Assembly (NCBI GenBank): GCA_947502405.1
Contig: CANMZT010000004.1
Coordinates: forward strand, 62,001 to 126,000
Direction: 5' to 3'
From: an uncultured Algibacter sp.
GTDB taxonomy: Bacteria > Bacteroidota > Bacteroidia > Flavobacteriales > Flavobacteriaceae
Length of the DNA stretch: 64,000 bases
The position numbers and the translations under genes are program-made. The stretch's first letter is position 1; each line of letters opens with the position of its first letter. Below are positions 56,569 to 64,000 of this stretch, in pieces. The notes under the pieces are model-generated. The model was given only the letters and a program-made list of their open reading frames with translations, was not told the origin of the DNA and searched no databases.

Positions 56569-58944
56569 ATGAAGAACCGCATATTTTGGCTTCTTTGTGC
56601 TTTTAGTTTTATCACGGGATTAATTAATGCACAAGAAAAATTCACCTTAAGTGGTACCATTTCTGAAGAAAAAAGTAACGAAACCCTTATTGGAGTTAAT
56701 ATTATTTTTCCTGAAATTTCTGCAGGAACAACCACAAACGAATATGGATTCTATTCTATAACACTTCCAAAAGGTACATACAATATTGTGGTTAGCTATT
56801 TAGGTTACGCTACAATATCTGAGCAAATAATACTCAACGATGATATCTCAAAAAATTTCAGTTTAACAGACGCTCTTGAAAACTTGGATGCTGTGGTTAT
56901 TACTGAAAATATCGAAAGGCTGAATATAAGAACACCTCAAATGAGTGTTAATAAGCTCTCCTCTGCCACAATTAAAGAAATACCTGTAGTACTTGGAGAA
57001 TCAGATATTATTAAAGCTATAACATTATTACCAGGTGTTACAACTGCAGGTGAGGGCGCTTCAGGATTTAATGTTCGTGGTGGTGCCGCAGATCAAAACT
57101 TAATACTTTTAGATGAGGCTATTATTTATAACTCGTCTCACTTATTCGGGTTTTTCTCAGTTTTTAATCCAGATGCTATTAAAGATTTAAGGCTCTATAA
57201 AGGTGGAATTCCTGCACGTTATGGTGGTCGTGTATCTTCAGTTTTAGACATCTATCAGAAAGAGGGAAATAGCAAAGAGTTTCATGCCAATGGAGGTATT
57301 GGTATTGTTTCCAGCAGATTACTTCTTGAAGGACCGCTTAAAAAAGATAAAGGTTCTTTTCTTTTAGGTGGTCGTTCTAGTTACGCACATTTATTTTTAC
57401 CACTTTTTGATATTGATAATATTGCATACTTCTATGATTTAAACACAAAATTGAGTTATAAATTAAACGATAGAAATAACATTTATCTATCTGGTTATTT
57501 TGGAAGAGACGTCTTTAGAATTGAAGACACTTTTGAAAACACTTATGGTAATTCGGTTTTAAACTTTAGATGGAACCACTTGTTTTCAGATAAACTCTTT
57601 TCCAACTTATCTTTAATTTATTCTGACTATGATTATGATTTAAAACTGAATTTTGTTGAGTTTGACTGGGTTTCTGGGATTCAAAATTTCAATGTAAAAT
57701 ATGACCTTAAGCACTATTTAACAGATAAAATCAAACTTCAATACGGATTAAATAGTATTTATTTCAAATTTAATCCAGGTGATATAAAACCAACTGTAGA
57801 GTCTTCAGGCATCAACCCTTTTAAACTTATCGATAAATATGCTTTTGAAAATGCTATTTATATAGATGCTGAACATAAAGTTTCGGATAAATTAGCCTTA
57901 TCATATGGATTGCGATTTAGCAGTTTTCATCGTTTAGGACAGGATGAATTAAATATTTATGAAAATGACCATGCTGTGGTTTTTAATGAAGACTTTCAAA
58001 TTTATGAAAAAGCACAACCTATAGGCACAGAAACATTTGACAGAAGTGATGTTATTGAAAGTTTTTATAACCTAGAACCTAGAGCATCTTTGGCATATCA
58101 ACTAAATTATGAAAGCTCTATCAAATTGAGTTATAACAGAATGGCTCAATATTTACACTTACTCTCAAATACAAACTCACCTACACCATTAGATATCTGG
58201 ACACCAAGTGGAAAATATATCAAGCCCCAGTTACTAGACCAATATGCTATCGGATACTTCAAAAATTTCAATAACAACAAATACTCTTTAGAGGTAGAAA
58301 GTTTTTATAAAACGATAAAAAACAGAATTGACTACATTGATGGAGCAGATTTAGTTGCTAATAATGCTATTGAGCAAGTTATACTAAATGGAAGAGCTCG
58401 AGCCTATGGTTTAGAGATTCTAGCTAAAAAAAATGAAGGACGTTTTAAAGGATGGTTAGCATATACTTTATCAAAATCTGAGCAACAAACACCAGGAAGA
58501 AGCCCAATTGAAACTGGAATTAACAATGGCGAATGGTACAGAACACCTTTTGACAAAACCCACGACATATCGTTTACAGGAAGCTATGATTGGAATGAGA
58601 AGTGGAAAATAAACACAAACTTTCTTTTTCAAACAGGACAACCAGCAACATTCCCAAATGCTCAATACGAATACAATGGATTAAATATTCCTAACTTTAG
58701 TGGCAGAAATTCAGACAGACTCCCAGCCTATCATAGATTAGATATCTCATTAAATTATACGCCAAAACCAAATAAAACTAAAGGCTGGAGAAGCCATTGG
58801 GTTTTTGGTATTTATAATATTTATAACCGAAGAAATGCAGCCTCAATATCATTTGGACAAAATGAAACAACAGGTGGTAATGAAGCAACCCGACTCGCTA
58901 TCTTTGGTATCGTTCCATCAATATCTTATAATTTTAAACTCTAA
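56569..58944 (+). CDS. TonB-dependent receptor paired with DUF4249 protein
   Basis: A 791-residue outer-membrane receptor. Signal peptide (1-21), CarboxypepD_reg-like domain (24-110, GTISEEKSNETLIGVNIIF), plug (about 120-225, GASGFNVRGGAADQNLILLD and ARYGGRVSSVLDIY) and a barrel that ends IVPSISYNFKL. The plug pattern and the adjoining DUF4249 lipoprotein match a receptor/partner pair frequent in Bacteroidota, in some cases within surface protein-acquisition systems. The substrate is unknown. Confidence 0.88.
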   Translation: MKNRIFWLLCAFSFITGLINAQEKFTLSGTISEEKSNETLIGVNIIFPEISAGTTTNEYGFYSITLPKGTYNIVVSYLGYATISEQIILNDDISKNFSLTDALENLDAVVITENIERLNIRTPQMSVNKLSSATIKEIPVVLGESDIIKAITLLPGVTTAGEGASGFNVRGGAADQNLILLDEAIIYNSSHLFGFFSVFNPDAIKDLRLYKGGIPARYGGRVSSVLDIYQKEGNSKEFHANGGIGIVSSRLLLEGPLKKDKGSFLLGGRSSYAHLFLPLFDIDNIAYFYDLNTKLSYKLNDRNNIYLSGYFGRDVFRIEDTFENTYGNSVLNFRWNHLFSDKLFSNLSLIYSDYDYDLKLNFVEFDWVSGIQNFNVKYDLKHYLTDKIKLQYGLNSIYFKFNPGDIKPTVESSGINPFKLIDKYAFENAIYIDAEHKVSDKLALSYGLRFSSFHRLGQDELNIYENDHAVVFNEDFQIYEKAQPIGTETFDRSDVIESFYNLEPRASLAYQLNYESSIKLSYNRMAQYLHLLSNTNSPTPLDIWTPSGKYIKPQLLDQYAIGYFKNFNNNKYSLEVESFYKTIKNRIDYIDGADLVANNAIEQVILNGRARAYGLEILAKKNEGRFKGWLAYTLSKSEQQTPGRSPIETGINNGEWYRTPFDKTHDISFTGSYDWNEKWKINTNFLFQTGQPATFPNAQYEYNGLNIPNFSGRNSDRLPAYHRLDISLNYTPKPNKTKGWRSHWVFGIYNIYNRRNAASISFGQNETTGGNEATRLAIFGIVPSISYNFKL

Positions 58945-58948
58945 GATT

Positions 58949-59764
58949 ATGAAAAACATATTCAAAATTATTTTTATTGCCTTAATCCTAGTGTCTTGTG
59001 AAGATGTTATTGATGTTGATGTTAATAACTCAGAACCTAGGTTGGTTATAGATGCCTCAATTCATTGGCTAAAAAACACTCCTGGAAATTCTCAATTTAT
59101 AAAGCTTAGTCTTACTGCGCCTTTCTTTGACAATGACATTCCTGCAGCTTCAGGTGCCGTTGTTTCTGTTTCAGATTCAAATAACAACGTATTTAATTTT
59201 ATCGAAGATGGTAATTCTGGAATTTACAGAAATGAAAATTTTAATCCTGTTTTAGAAGAAGTCTATAATTTAAATATCCTATACAATAACGAAACCTACG
59301 TAGCTACAGAAACTATGACACCTGTAGCTTCTATAGATATGGTTGAACAAAAAAATGATGGTGGTTTTACCGGTGAAGAAATTGAAATAAAAGCATTCTA
59401 TACAGACCCAGAAAACATTGAAAATTATTACCTCTTTGAGTTTTCAGTAATTAGTAGAAATACTTCAACTTTAGAAGTTTATGATGATGAATTTACCGAT
59501 GGCAATCAAATTTTCGGGTTTTATTCTGATGAAGAATTAGAATCTGGTGATGAACTCATTATAACAAATTCAGGCATTTCAGAACGTACTTACGAGTTTT
59601 TAAACATCTTATTACAACAAACAGATGAAGACTCTGGTGATCCGTTTGAAACCCAACCAGCTACTGTTAGAGGGAATTGTATAAACCAAACCAATCCAGA
59701 TAATTTTCCTTTAGGTTATTTTAGAGTATCAGAAACCGATGTGTTTACTTATATAGTGGAATAG
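58949..59764 (+). CDS. DUF4249 lipoprotein
   Basis: A 271-residue lipoprotein starting at ATG 58949, 4 nt after the receptor stop (signal MKNIFKIIFIALILVSC, Cys17). An open frame runs further upstream within the receptor gene but has no signal. The conserved start EDVIDVDVNNSEPRLVIDAS, the strand LSLTAPFFDNDIPAASGAVV and the closing RGNCINQTNPDNFPLGYFRV fit DUF4249. It probably forms the surface partner of the TonB receptor. Confidence 0.9.
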   Translation: MKNIFKIIFIALILVSCEDVIDVDVNNSEPRLVIDASIHWLKNTPGNSQFIKLSLTAPFFDNDIPAASGAVVSVSDSNNNVFNFIEDGNSGIYRNENFNPVLEEVYNLNILYNNETYVATETMTPVASIDMVEQKNDGGFTGEEIEIKAFYTDPENIENYYLFEFSVISRNTSTLEVYDDEFTDGNQIFGFYSDEELESGDELIITNSGISERTYEFLNILLQQTDEDSGDPFETQPATVRGNCINQTNPDNFPLGYFRVSETDVFTYIVE

Positions 59765-59803
59765 ATACACAACAATATTTCAAGTGCCAACTTAAATTTT
59801 ACG

Positions 59804-59811
59804 TATTTTTG
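59804..59811 (+). promoter_or_regulatory. -7 box abutting the murQ start codon
   Basis: TATTTTTG ends 4 nt before ATG 59816. No TTG sits at -33. If active, it would give a leaderless mRNA, as with guaA. Confidence 0.35.
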
Positions 59812-59815
59812 AAAC

Positions 59816-60637
59816 ATGAGTTTCATTAAAACCACCGAGCAAGATTCTAACCACAATCATCTGGAAAAGATGAGTGTTTCAGAACTTTTAAAAAACATCA
59901 ACAACGAAGACAAAACCGTTCCTGATGCTGTTGAAAAAGCATTACCACAAATTGAAGCGTTAGTTCACCAAATAGTTTCAAAATTGAAAGATGGCGGACG
60001 CTTATTTTATATGGGTGCAGGAACAAGTGGCAGACTAGGCATTGTTGATGCTTCAGAGTGTCCACCTACTTTTGGTGTACCACACGAATTAGTTGTTGGC
60101 CTCATTGCTGGTGGCGACACTGCTATTAGGAAAGCTGTTGAATTTGCTGAAGACTCCACAACCCAAGGCTGGAAAGACTTACAGGAATATAATATTAGTT
60201 CTAAAGATGTTGTGGTTGGTATTGCTGCTTCTGGCACAACACCTTATGTAATTTCAGCTTTAGAACAGTGTAACGCAAATAATATTATTTCAGGATGTAT
60301 TACTTGTAACAAAAACAGTCCGTTATCACAAGTTTCAAAATACCCAATAGAAGTAGTTGTAGGACCAGAATTCGTTACAGGAAGCTCTCGAATGAAAGCA
60401 GGAACTGCTCAAAAATTAGTTTTGAATATGATTACCACATCTGTCATGATTCAATTGGGGCATGTGAAAGGTAATAAGATGGTAGACATGCAATTGAGCA
60501 ATAACAAACTAGTAGACCGCGGTACAAAAATGATAATGAAAGAAATACATGTTTCTGAAGAAGAAGCATTACAATTATTAAACCAACACAAAAGCGTGCG
60601 TAACGCTGTAAAAAATTATAATGATGGAAGAAAATAG
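59816..60637 (+). CDS. murQ: N-acetylmuramic acid 6-phosphate etherase
   Basis: Cleaves the lactyl ether of MurNAc-6-phosphate to give GlcNAc-6-phosphate and lactate, in cell-wall recycling. The 273-residue protein has the SIS domain with YMGAGTSGRLGIVDASECPP (sugar-phosphate site), a second conserved GIAASGTTPYVISALE, and the catalytic Glu in PPTFGVPHELV or the following segment. The C-terminal GSSRMKAGTAQKLVLNMITT is a MurQ marker. The next gene overlaps it by 17 nt. Confidence 0.95.
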   Translation: MSFIKTTEQDSNHNHLEKMSVSELLKNINNEDKTVPDAVEKALPQIEALVHQIVSKLKDGGRLFYMGAGTSGRLGIVDASECPPTFGVPHELVVGLIAGGDTAIRKAVEFAEDSTTQGWKDLQEYNISSKDVVVGIAASGTTPYVISALEQCNANNIISGCITCNKNSPLSQVSKYPIEVVVGPEFVTGSSRMKAGTAQKLVLNMITTSVMIQLGHVKGNKMVDMQLSNNKLVDRGTKMIMKEIHVSEEEALQLLNQHKSVRNAVKNYNDGRK

Positions 60638-60857
60638 AACAGATAAACAACTCTTATTCAAAGGTATAAAAACACTAGTTTTTGCATTGTTAAGTTTATT
60701 TATGGGACCAATATTATTAAGCTTTGCATTTAGTAAACCTGATGATAAATTATACTATCCATTGCTTATAGTAGGTTGCGCCATTTCTGCTTTAGCTGTT
60801 TTTATGCTATTTAAGGGCATAAGAACTATAATGAACAGTATGTTCAAAAAGAAATAA
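60621..60857 (+). CDS. DUF6095-like small membrane protein
   Basis: A 78-residue protein whose start overlaps murQ by 17 nt. It has two hydrophobic segments (TLVFALLSLFMGPILLSFAF near 18-37 and YYPLLIVGCAISALAVFMLF near 45-64) and a basic end FKGIRTIMNSMFKKK. The sequence pattern fits the DUF6095 family. The overlap implies coupled translation with murQ, but a link to cell-wall recycling is unproven. Confidence 0.75.
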   Translation: MMEENRTDKQLLFKGIKTLVFALLSLFMGPILLSFAFSKPDDKLYYPLLIVGCAISALAVFMLFKGIRTIMNSMFKKK

Positions 60858-60875
60858 TTTTTAAAACTTTTCTAT

Positions 60876-60900
60876 GTCTGGTCGAGCGCAGTCGAGACCT
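60876..60900. repeat. GAGCGCAGTCGA dispersed repeat, copy 1
   Basis: GTCTGGTCGAGCGCAGTCGAGACCT pattern (written here in parts: GTCTGGTCGAGCG, CAGTCGAGACCT). It is a palindrome-like unit in the murQ-DinB gap. Related copies are at 61520, 61877 and 61986. Confidence 0.75.
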
Positions 60901-60925
60901 GATTTTAGAAATAAATACTGTAGAA

Positions 60926-61423
60926 TTACTCCGCAGAAACCTGTTTAGGCGTAGTGGGATTATAACCAAACTCTTCATCCTGAATTACAATACCTAAACT
61001 ATCAAAAATATAGTTTATAATCGCATAATGATGAATGGTATGACTATTAGCTTGCGCCAACAAAGCACCAAAAGTATAAGGAATTTCAGTTTTACCCATG
61101 CCCAAATCATCAGTCACTAAAACAATATCTTTAATATCAAACGAAGCAGAACTCAACCTTCCTATAATTTCATTGAGATAATCCTGAGCACAACCACAAT
61201 CACACTCCACAGCTTTATTCCTGCTTCTGGCCGTGAGATCAACTTTCCCGTCTTCAACATTAAAAATACAATCATAAAAATCTAAAATATGCCTAATGTG
61301 GCATCCAATACTAGAATAATAAGGCGAAACCGAAGCATCACTCAGTTGAGCGTTGGATAAATTATCTAATAAAATTTGTGATTTACGAAGTGTTTTAAGC
61401 GTAGATTGGATAATTAAGTTCAT
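60926..61423 (-). CDS. DinB-superfamily protein
   Basis: A 165-residue four-helix-bundle protein of the DinB/YfiT superfamily. ATG 61423 is preferred over an in-frame GTG two codons upstream. Potential metal-binding histidines are in GCHIRHILDFYDC (His positions near 44 and 48) and NSHTIHHYAIINY near 130. A Cys-rich ECDCGCAQDYL segment is unusual for the family. Some members are thiol-dependent transferases that use bacillithiol; bshC at 11070 fits that possibility, but it is inference. Confidence 0.82.
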   Translation of the reverse strand: MNLIIQSTLKTLRKSQILLDNLSNAQLSDASVSPYYSSIGCHIRHILDFYDCIFNVEDGKVDLTARSRNKAVECDCGCAQDYLNEIIGRLSSASFDIKDIVLVTDDLGMGKTEIPYTFGALLAQANSHTIHHYAIINYIFDSLGIVIQDEEFGYNPTTPKQVSAE

Positions 61424-61519
61424 GGACACTAATTTAACTAAATAATTTAAATTTCAAATACAATTAACATTTAGTCCATACAACAACAAAACCTTACAAG
61501 AATAAATGATATATCCATT

Positions 61520-61544
61520 GTCAGGTTGAGCGCAGTCGAAACCT
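61520..61544. repeat. GAGCGCAGTCGA dispersed repeat, copy 2
   Basis: The unit GTCAGGTTGAGCG plus CAGTCGAAACCT is the best-preserved form and is repeated exactly at 61986-62010. Confidence 0.8.
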
Positions 61545-61876
61545 ACTTTTTTTTTTAGGATTTTCAAAACCTTTCTACTGTGCTCCAAAAGATATTAGAA
61601 TAAATGAACGAATCCATTTAAATACAAAGAATCTTAAAAACTAAAGATTTGAAATTATCAGTATTATCATTAAGATACTCCAAAACTTAAATAATACTTG
61701 GGCTTCCGACAACGTCGGAATCAACGATTTTAAGAAATAATGAGCCATAAGCAATATTGAAAAAGAATATCTAGGATTTATACCTAAAAGTTTATAGAAA
61801 ACCAAAAGTATTAATGCATTAGCGAATGGTGCTTCGCAATTTCCTATAAATCGTTTTGATCTTTTGGCTTGGTTTA

Positions 61877-61896
61877 TCCTGAGCGCAGTCGAAGGG
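61877..61896. repeat. GAGCGCAGTCGA dispersed repeat, copy 3
   Basis: ATCCTGAGCGCAGTCGAAGG is a variant with a different flank (GGTTGAGC follows). It shares the core GAGCGCAGTCGA. Confidence 0.75.
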
Positions 61897-61985
61897 TTGA
61901 GCATAAAGGCAAAATGAACAATAAGAATAATTGCCATTCTCAGGAGCGCCAAAGCACAATGTAAGAATCTCATAATAACATAAAT

Positions 61986-62010
61986 GTCAGGTTGAGCGCA
62001 GTCGAAACCT
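61986..62010. repeat. GAGCGCAGTCGA dispersed repeat, copy 4
   Basis: Identical to copy 2 over 25 nt, 49 nt downstream of the helicase stop (62059) when read on that gene's strand. Confidence 0.8.
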
Positions 62011-62058
62011 CAATAACACAAATAAATATCCTTTTATACCTTAAGAATATACTATTTA

Positions 62059-64000
62059 CTATTTGGAATTTGAAATGTCATCAACCACCAACCGCAATTC
62101 CCCATAACTATACTTATCATTCAACTGATGCTTCAAATCCGATAAATTCTCAAAGGTCGTTTTCGGAATCAAAGCCTTCAATTCCTCATAATGCGCCTCA
62201 GAAATCAAATCGGTAATCTTAACTTCACCTGTCGGAATAAAACCAGCCAAATGCCCAATAATAGTATTCACATTCAACTCCCGAATATCAGCAATTTCCT
62301 GTACCGATTTCCCCGATTGAAACAGCGCTAACGATTCCTTTTTAGTATCCCCTTTTTGGCGTTTCGGTTTAGGCGCATCAAAAATTTCAACTTCCGCAGA
62401 TGTTTCAATATCATGCTCTTCACAATACGCGCGAATCACTTTTAAAATAGAGTCGCCATATTTTTCAACACGCGTTTTCCCCATACCGTTAACCTTCAAC
62501 AACTCCGCTTTGTTAGTAGGCAAAGTTTCACACATTTCATACAGTGTCTTTTGAGCAAAAATCTGGTAATGAATCAACTCCTTCTCCTGTGCAATATCAT
62601 TTCGTAGTATCCGTAATTTTTCAAAAAGTTCCACATTACTTGTGCCTTCAACAACAGCCTTTCGAGCTTTTTTAGGCGCTTCTTTACCAGAAAACACCGC
62701 TTTTGCACGTAACTCCAAAAACTTGCGCGCTTCAAAACCAGCTTCTAAACCCTTAAAATACAACACCTTCACTGTTAACAAATCCTCAAAAGCATCCAAG
62801 TGTTTGGTAATCTCACCACCCACCGCTTGGTTATCCGTAGTAAACGCAAAAGTTTTTAAAGGTTCCAAAATTTTAGCGGCCGTTTCCGCTTTAAAATAAG
62901 CAATCCCCTTTTTAAACCGATCTTGTATCACCGCACTGCCTTCTGGCAAACCGCCATCGAGCGCAAGGTGTTGCAACTGACTATTAAACCCATTCGCCAC
63001 TTTCAAAAAGTTAGTAATACAATCTTTTATAGGCACAAAAGTCGCTTCCACCTTCCCTTCTACCACCGTTCTATTTTTATAATACACATCCAAAATCCGC
63101 CCTAGCGGATATAAAAACGCATAAAAAGCAAACACTTCCGCAATCAAATCCAACTGAAACTGCCGTTGCGAATCCTCCAAAACCCTTTCATCAGGCGCAT
63201 TTTCCTCAGCAGCGTCATTAAAACGCGTCACATTTCCATCACTAATAATTTGGCTAGAATGTATCTTGCTCTTCAACACCAAACCTTCCAGAGACTTACA
63301 TCTACTCAACGCCACATAGGTTTGCCCATGCGCAAAAGCACCAGCGGCATCAATAATGGCCTTTTCAAAAGTCAACCCTTGGCTTTTATGTATGGTAATA
63401 CTCCACGCCAACCGTAACGGCATTTGGGTATAACTCCCTATCTTTTCCTCAGTAATCGCTTTCGTTTCGCTATCTACACTATAATTTATATTCTCCCAAG
63501 TCTCGGGCGTCACGTTAATATTAAAATCGTCGTCCGGACAATGCACCACCACTTCATCGCTATCTAACAAAATCACCTTCCCAATCTTACCGTTAAAATA
63601 GCGCTTTGCAGGGTCGCTATCATTCTTCACAAACATCACCTGCGCACCAACTTTCAATTCCAACTTCACAGCATTCGGGTACGCATACTCAGGGAATTTC
63701 CCATCCACCTCCGCCGTATACGTCATCGGTTTGGTAGTCAATTTAGCAAGCTCACTCCTATTGGTAGCCTCCGCTTTGTTGTTATGTGTGGTTAAGCTAA
63801 TATAGCCCGCATCAGGCTCAGGCGTAAAATCTGGCACAAAACGTTTATTCAATGCCGCAGCACCAGCCTCGGTAAGTCTATTATTCCTAATCTCGTTTAA
63901 AATCTCAATAAATTTCGGGTTCTCCTGCCTATAAATATGCTTCAACTCAATGGTAATGGCATTACATTCCGCAAACGCCTTACTACTAAAAAAGAACCCA
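62059..64000 (-). CDS. PIF1/RecD-like helicase C-terminal part fused to HRDC and HTH domains (N-terminus beyond window)
   Basis: The frame is open from the right edge to the stop at 62059, so about 647 C-terminal residues are visible and the ATPase N-terminus is missing. The first residues, FFFSSKAFAECNAITIELKH then IYRQENPKFIEILNEIR, are the usual helicase core. AWSITIHKSQGLTFEKAIID and TYVALSRCKSLEGLVLK are superfamily 1 motifs V and VI. An HRDC domain lies about 165-85 residues from the end (LREKL-type start, LLKVNGMGKTRVEKYGDSIL), and an HTH_40-like domain is C-terminal (SLALFQSGKSVQEIADIREL). It probably unwinds DNA in replication or repair. By eye the gene is richer in G+C than its neighbours. 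Confidence 0.88.
   Translation of the reverse strand, partial: GFFFSSKAFAECNAITIELKHIYRQENPKFIEILNEIRNNRLTEAGAAALNKRFVPDFTPEPDAGYISLTTHNNKAEATNRSELAKLTTKPMTYTAEVDGKFPEYAYPNAVKLELKVGAQVMFVKNDSDPAKRYFNGKIGKVILLDSDEVVVHCPDDDFNINVTPETWENINYSVDSETKAITEEKIGSYTQMPLRLAWSITIHKSQGLTFEKAIIDAAGAFAHGQTYVALSRCKSLEGLVLKSKIHSSQIISDGNVTRFNDAAEENAPDERVLEDSQRQFQLDLIAEVFAFYAFLYPLGRILDVYYKNRTVVEGKVEATFVPIKDCITNFLKVANGFNSQLQHLALDGGLPEGSAVIQDRFKKGIAYFKAETAAKILEPLKTFAFTTDNQAVGGEITKHLDAFEDLLTVKVLYFKGLEAGFEARKFLELRAKAVFSGKEAPKKARKAVVEGTSNVELFEKLRILRNDIAQEKELIHYQIFAQKTLYEMCETLPTNKAELLKVNGMGKTRVEKYGDSILKVIRAYCEEHDIETSAEVEIFDAPKPKRQKGDTKKESLALFQSGKSVQEIADIRELNVNTIIGHLAGFIPTGEVKITDLISEAHYEELKALIPKTTFENLSDLKHQLNDKYSYGELRLVVDDISNSK

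Larger units (their letters stand above)
61424..62058. other. 635-nt repeat-rich gap between the DinB and helicase genes
   Basis: The gap carries three copies of the GAGCGCAGTCGA unit, a CCGACAACGTCGG palindrome at about 61707-61719, and AT-rich sequence. A 110-codon frame on the minus strand (61641-61973) runs across a repeat copy and is not credible as a gene. No promoter, RNA gene or intact ORF is evident. Confidence 0.6.

Noticed and set aside
58805-58948. Upstream extension of the DUF4249 protein into the TonB receptor gene
   Set aside because: The lipoprotein signal begins at ATG 58949, directly after the receptor stop; the extension is only the shifted frame of the receptor.
61641-61973. 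110-codon minus-strand frame in the DinB-helicase gap
   Set aside because: It is built partly from a copy of the dispersed GAGCGCAGTCGA repeat and shows no domain; it is best seen as repeat DNA.

Overview
The window comes from an AT-rich Bacteroidota genome, almost certainly a member of the Flavobacteriaceae. The support is the set of TonB-dependent receptors with carboxypeptidase-like N-terminal domains, two proteins ending in a type IX secretion (T9SS) sorting tail, DUF4249, DUF4856 and imelysin lipoproteins, a BshC-type bacillithiol enzyme, monomeric isocitrate dehydrogenase, and several promoters of the Bacteroidota form TTG-N18-20-TAnnTTTG. Most of it is chromosomal housekeeping DNA. I see no rRNA, tRNA, CRISPR array, prophage or intact insertion sequence.

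Layout. 1-3.3 kb (minus): LysM/substrate-binding lipid-envelope protein and guaA. 3.4-9 kb (plus): a TPR/HTH membrane regulator, a lipoprotein with an aerolysin-like C-terminal half, and a ComEC-like metallo-beta-lactamase-fold protein. 9-12.7 kb: a PLP decarboxylase, a decayed paralogue of the TPR/HTH regulator, and bshC. 13-25.2 kb: topoisomerase IV (parE, a 43-residue micro-protein, parC) with a membrane EEP-family protein, an EamA transporter, ychF, two carboxypeptidase-like envelope proteins and a GNAT enzyme. 25.4-29.9 kb: ferredoxin, acyl-CoA reductase, serC, serA and a DUF937 protein, covering serine biosynthesis. 30-34.2 kb (plus): small membrane proteins, a His-rich exported protein, a TonB receptor and an acidic lipoprotein, read here as a metal-uptake unit. 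34.3-36.6 kb: guaB and an outer-membrane DUF481 protein. 36.7-42.9 kb (minus): a four-gene unit DUF4856 - imelysin - HTTM - TonB receptor, probably iron uptake, with an excellent promoter and an internal hairpin terminator. 43-50.8 kb: HMG-CoA lyase-like enzyme, two T9SS cargo proteins, pyrD, pepT and a beta-barrel protein. 51-56.5 kb: trmD, a GyrI-like protein, rplS and icd, interrupted by two gaps with structured or decayed DNA. 56.6-60.9 kb: a TonB receptor/DUF4249 pair, murQ and a small DUF6095 protein. 60.9-64 kb: a DinB protein, a repeat-rich gap and a helicase fused to HRDC and HTH domains that runs off the right edge.

The most interesting items are the two putative metal-uptake units, the aerolysin-like lipoprotein, the conserved-looking micro-ORF between parE and parC, two genes (guaA, murQ) whose promoter -7 box abuts the start codon, and three intergenic segments (10.6-11.0, 50.8-50.9 and 53.6-53.9 kb) that look like gene remnants. 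No single locus is a convincing wholly new defence or biosynthetic system.
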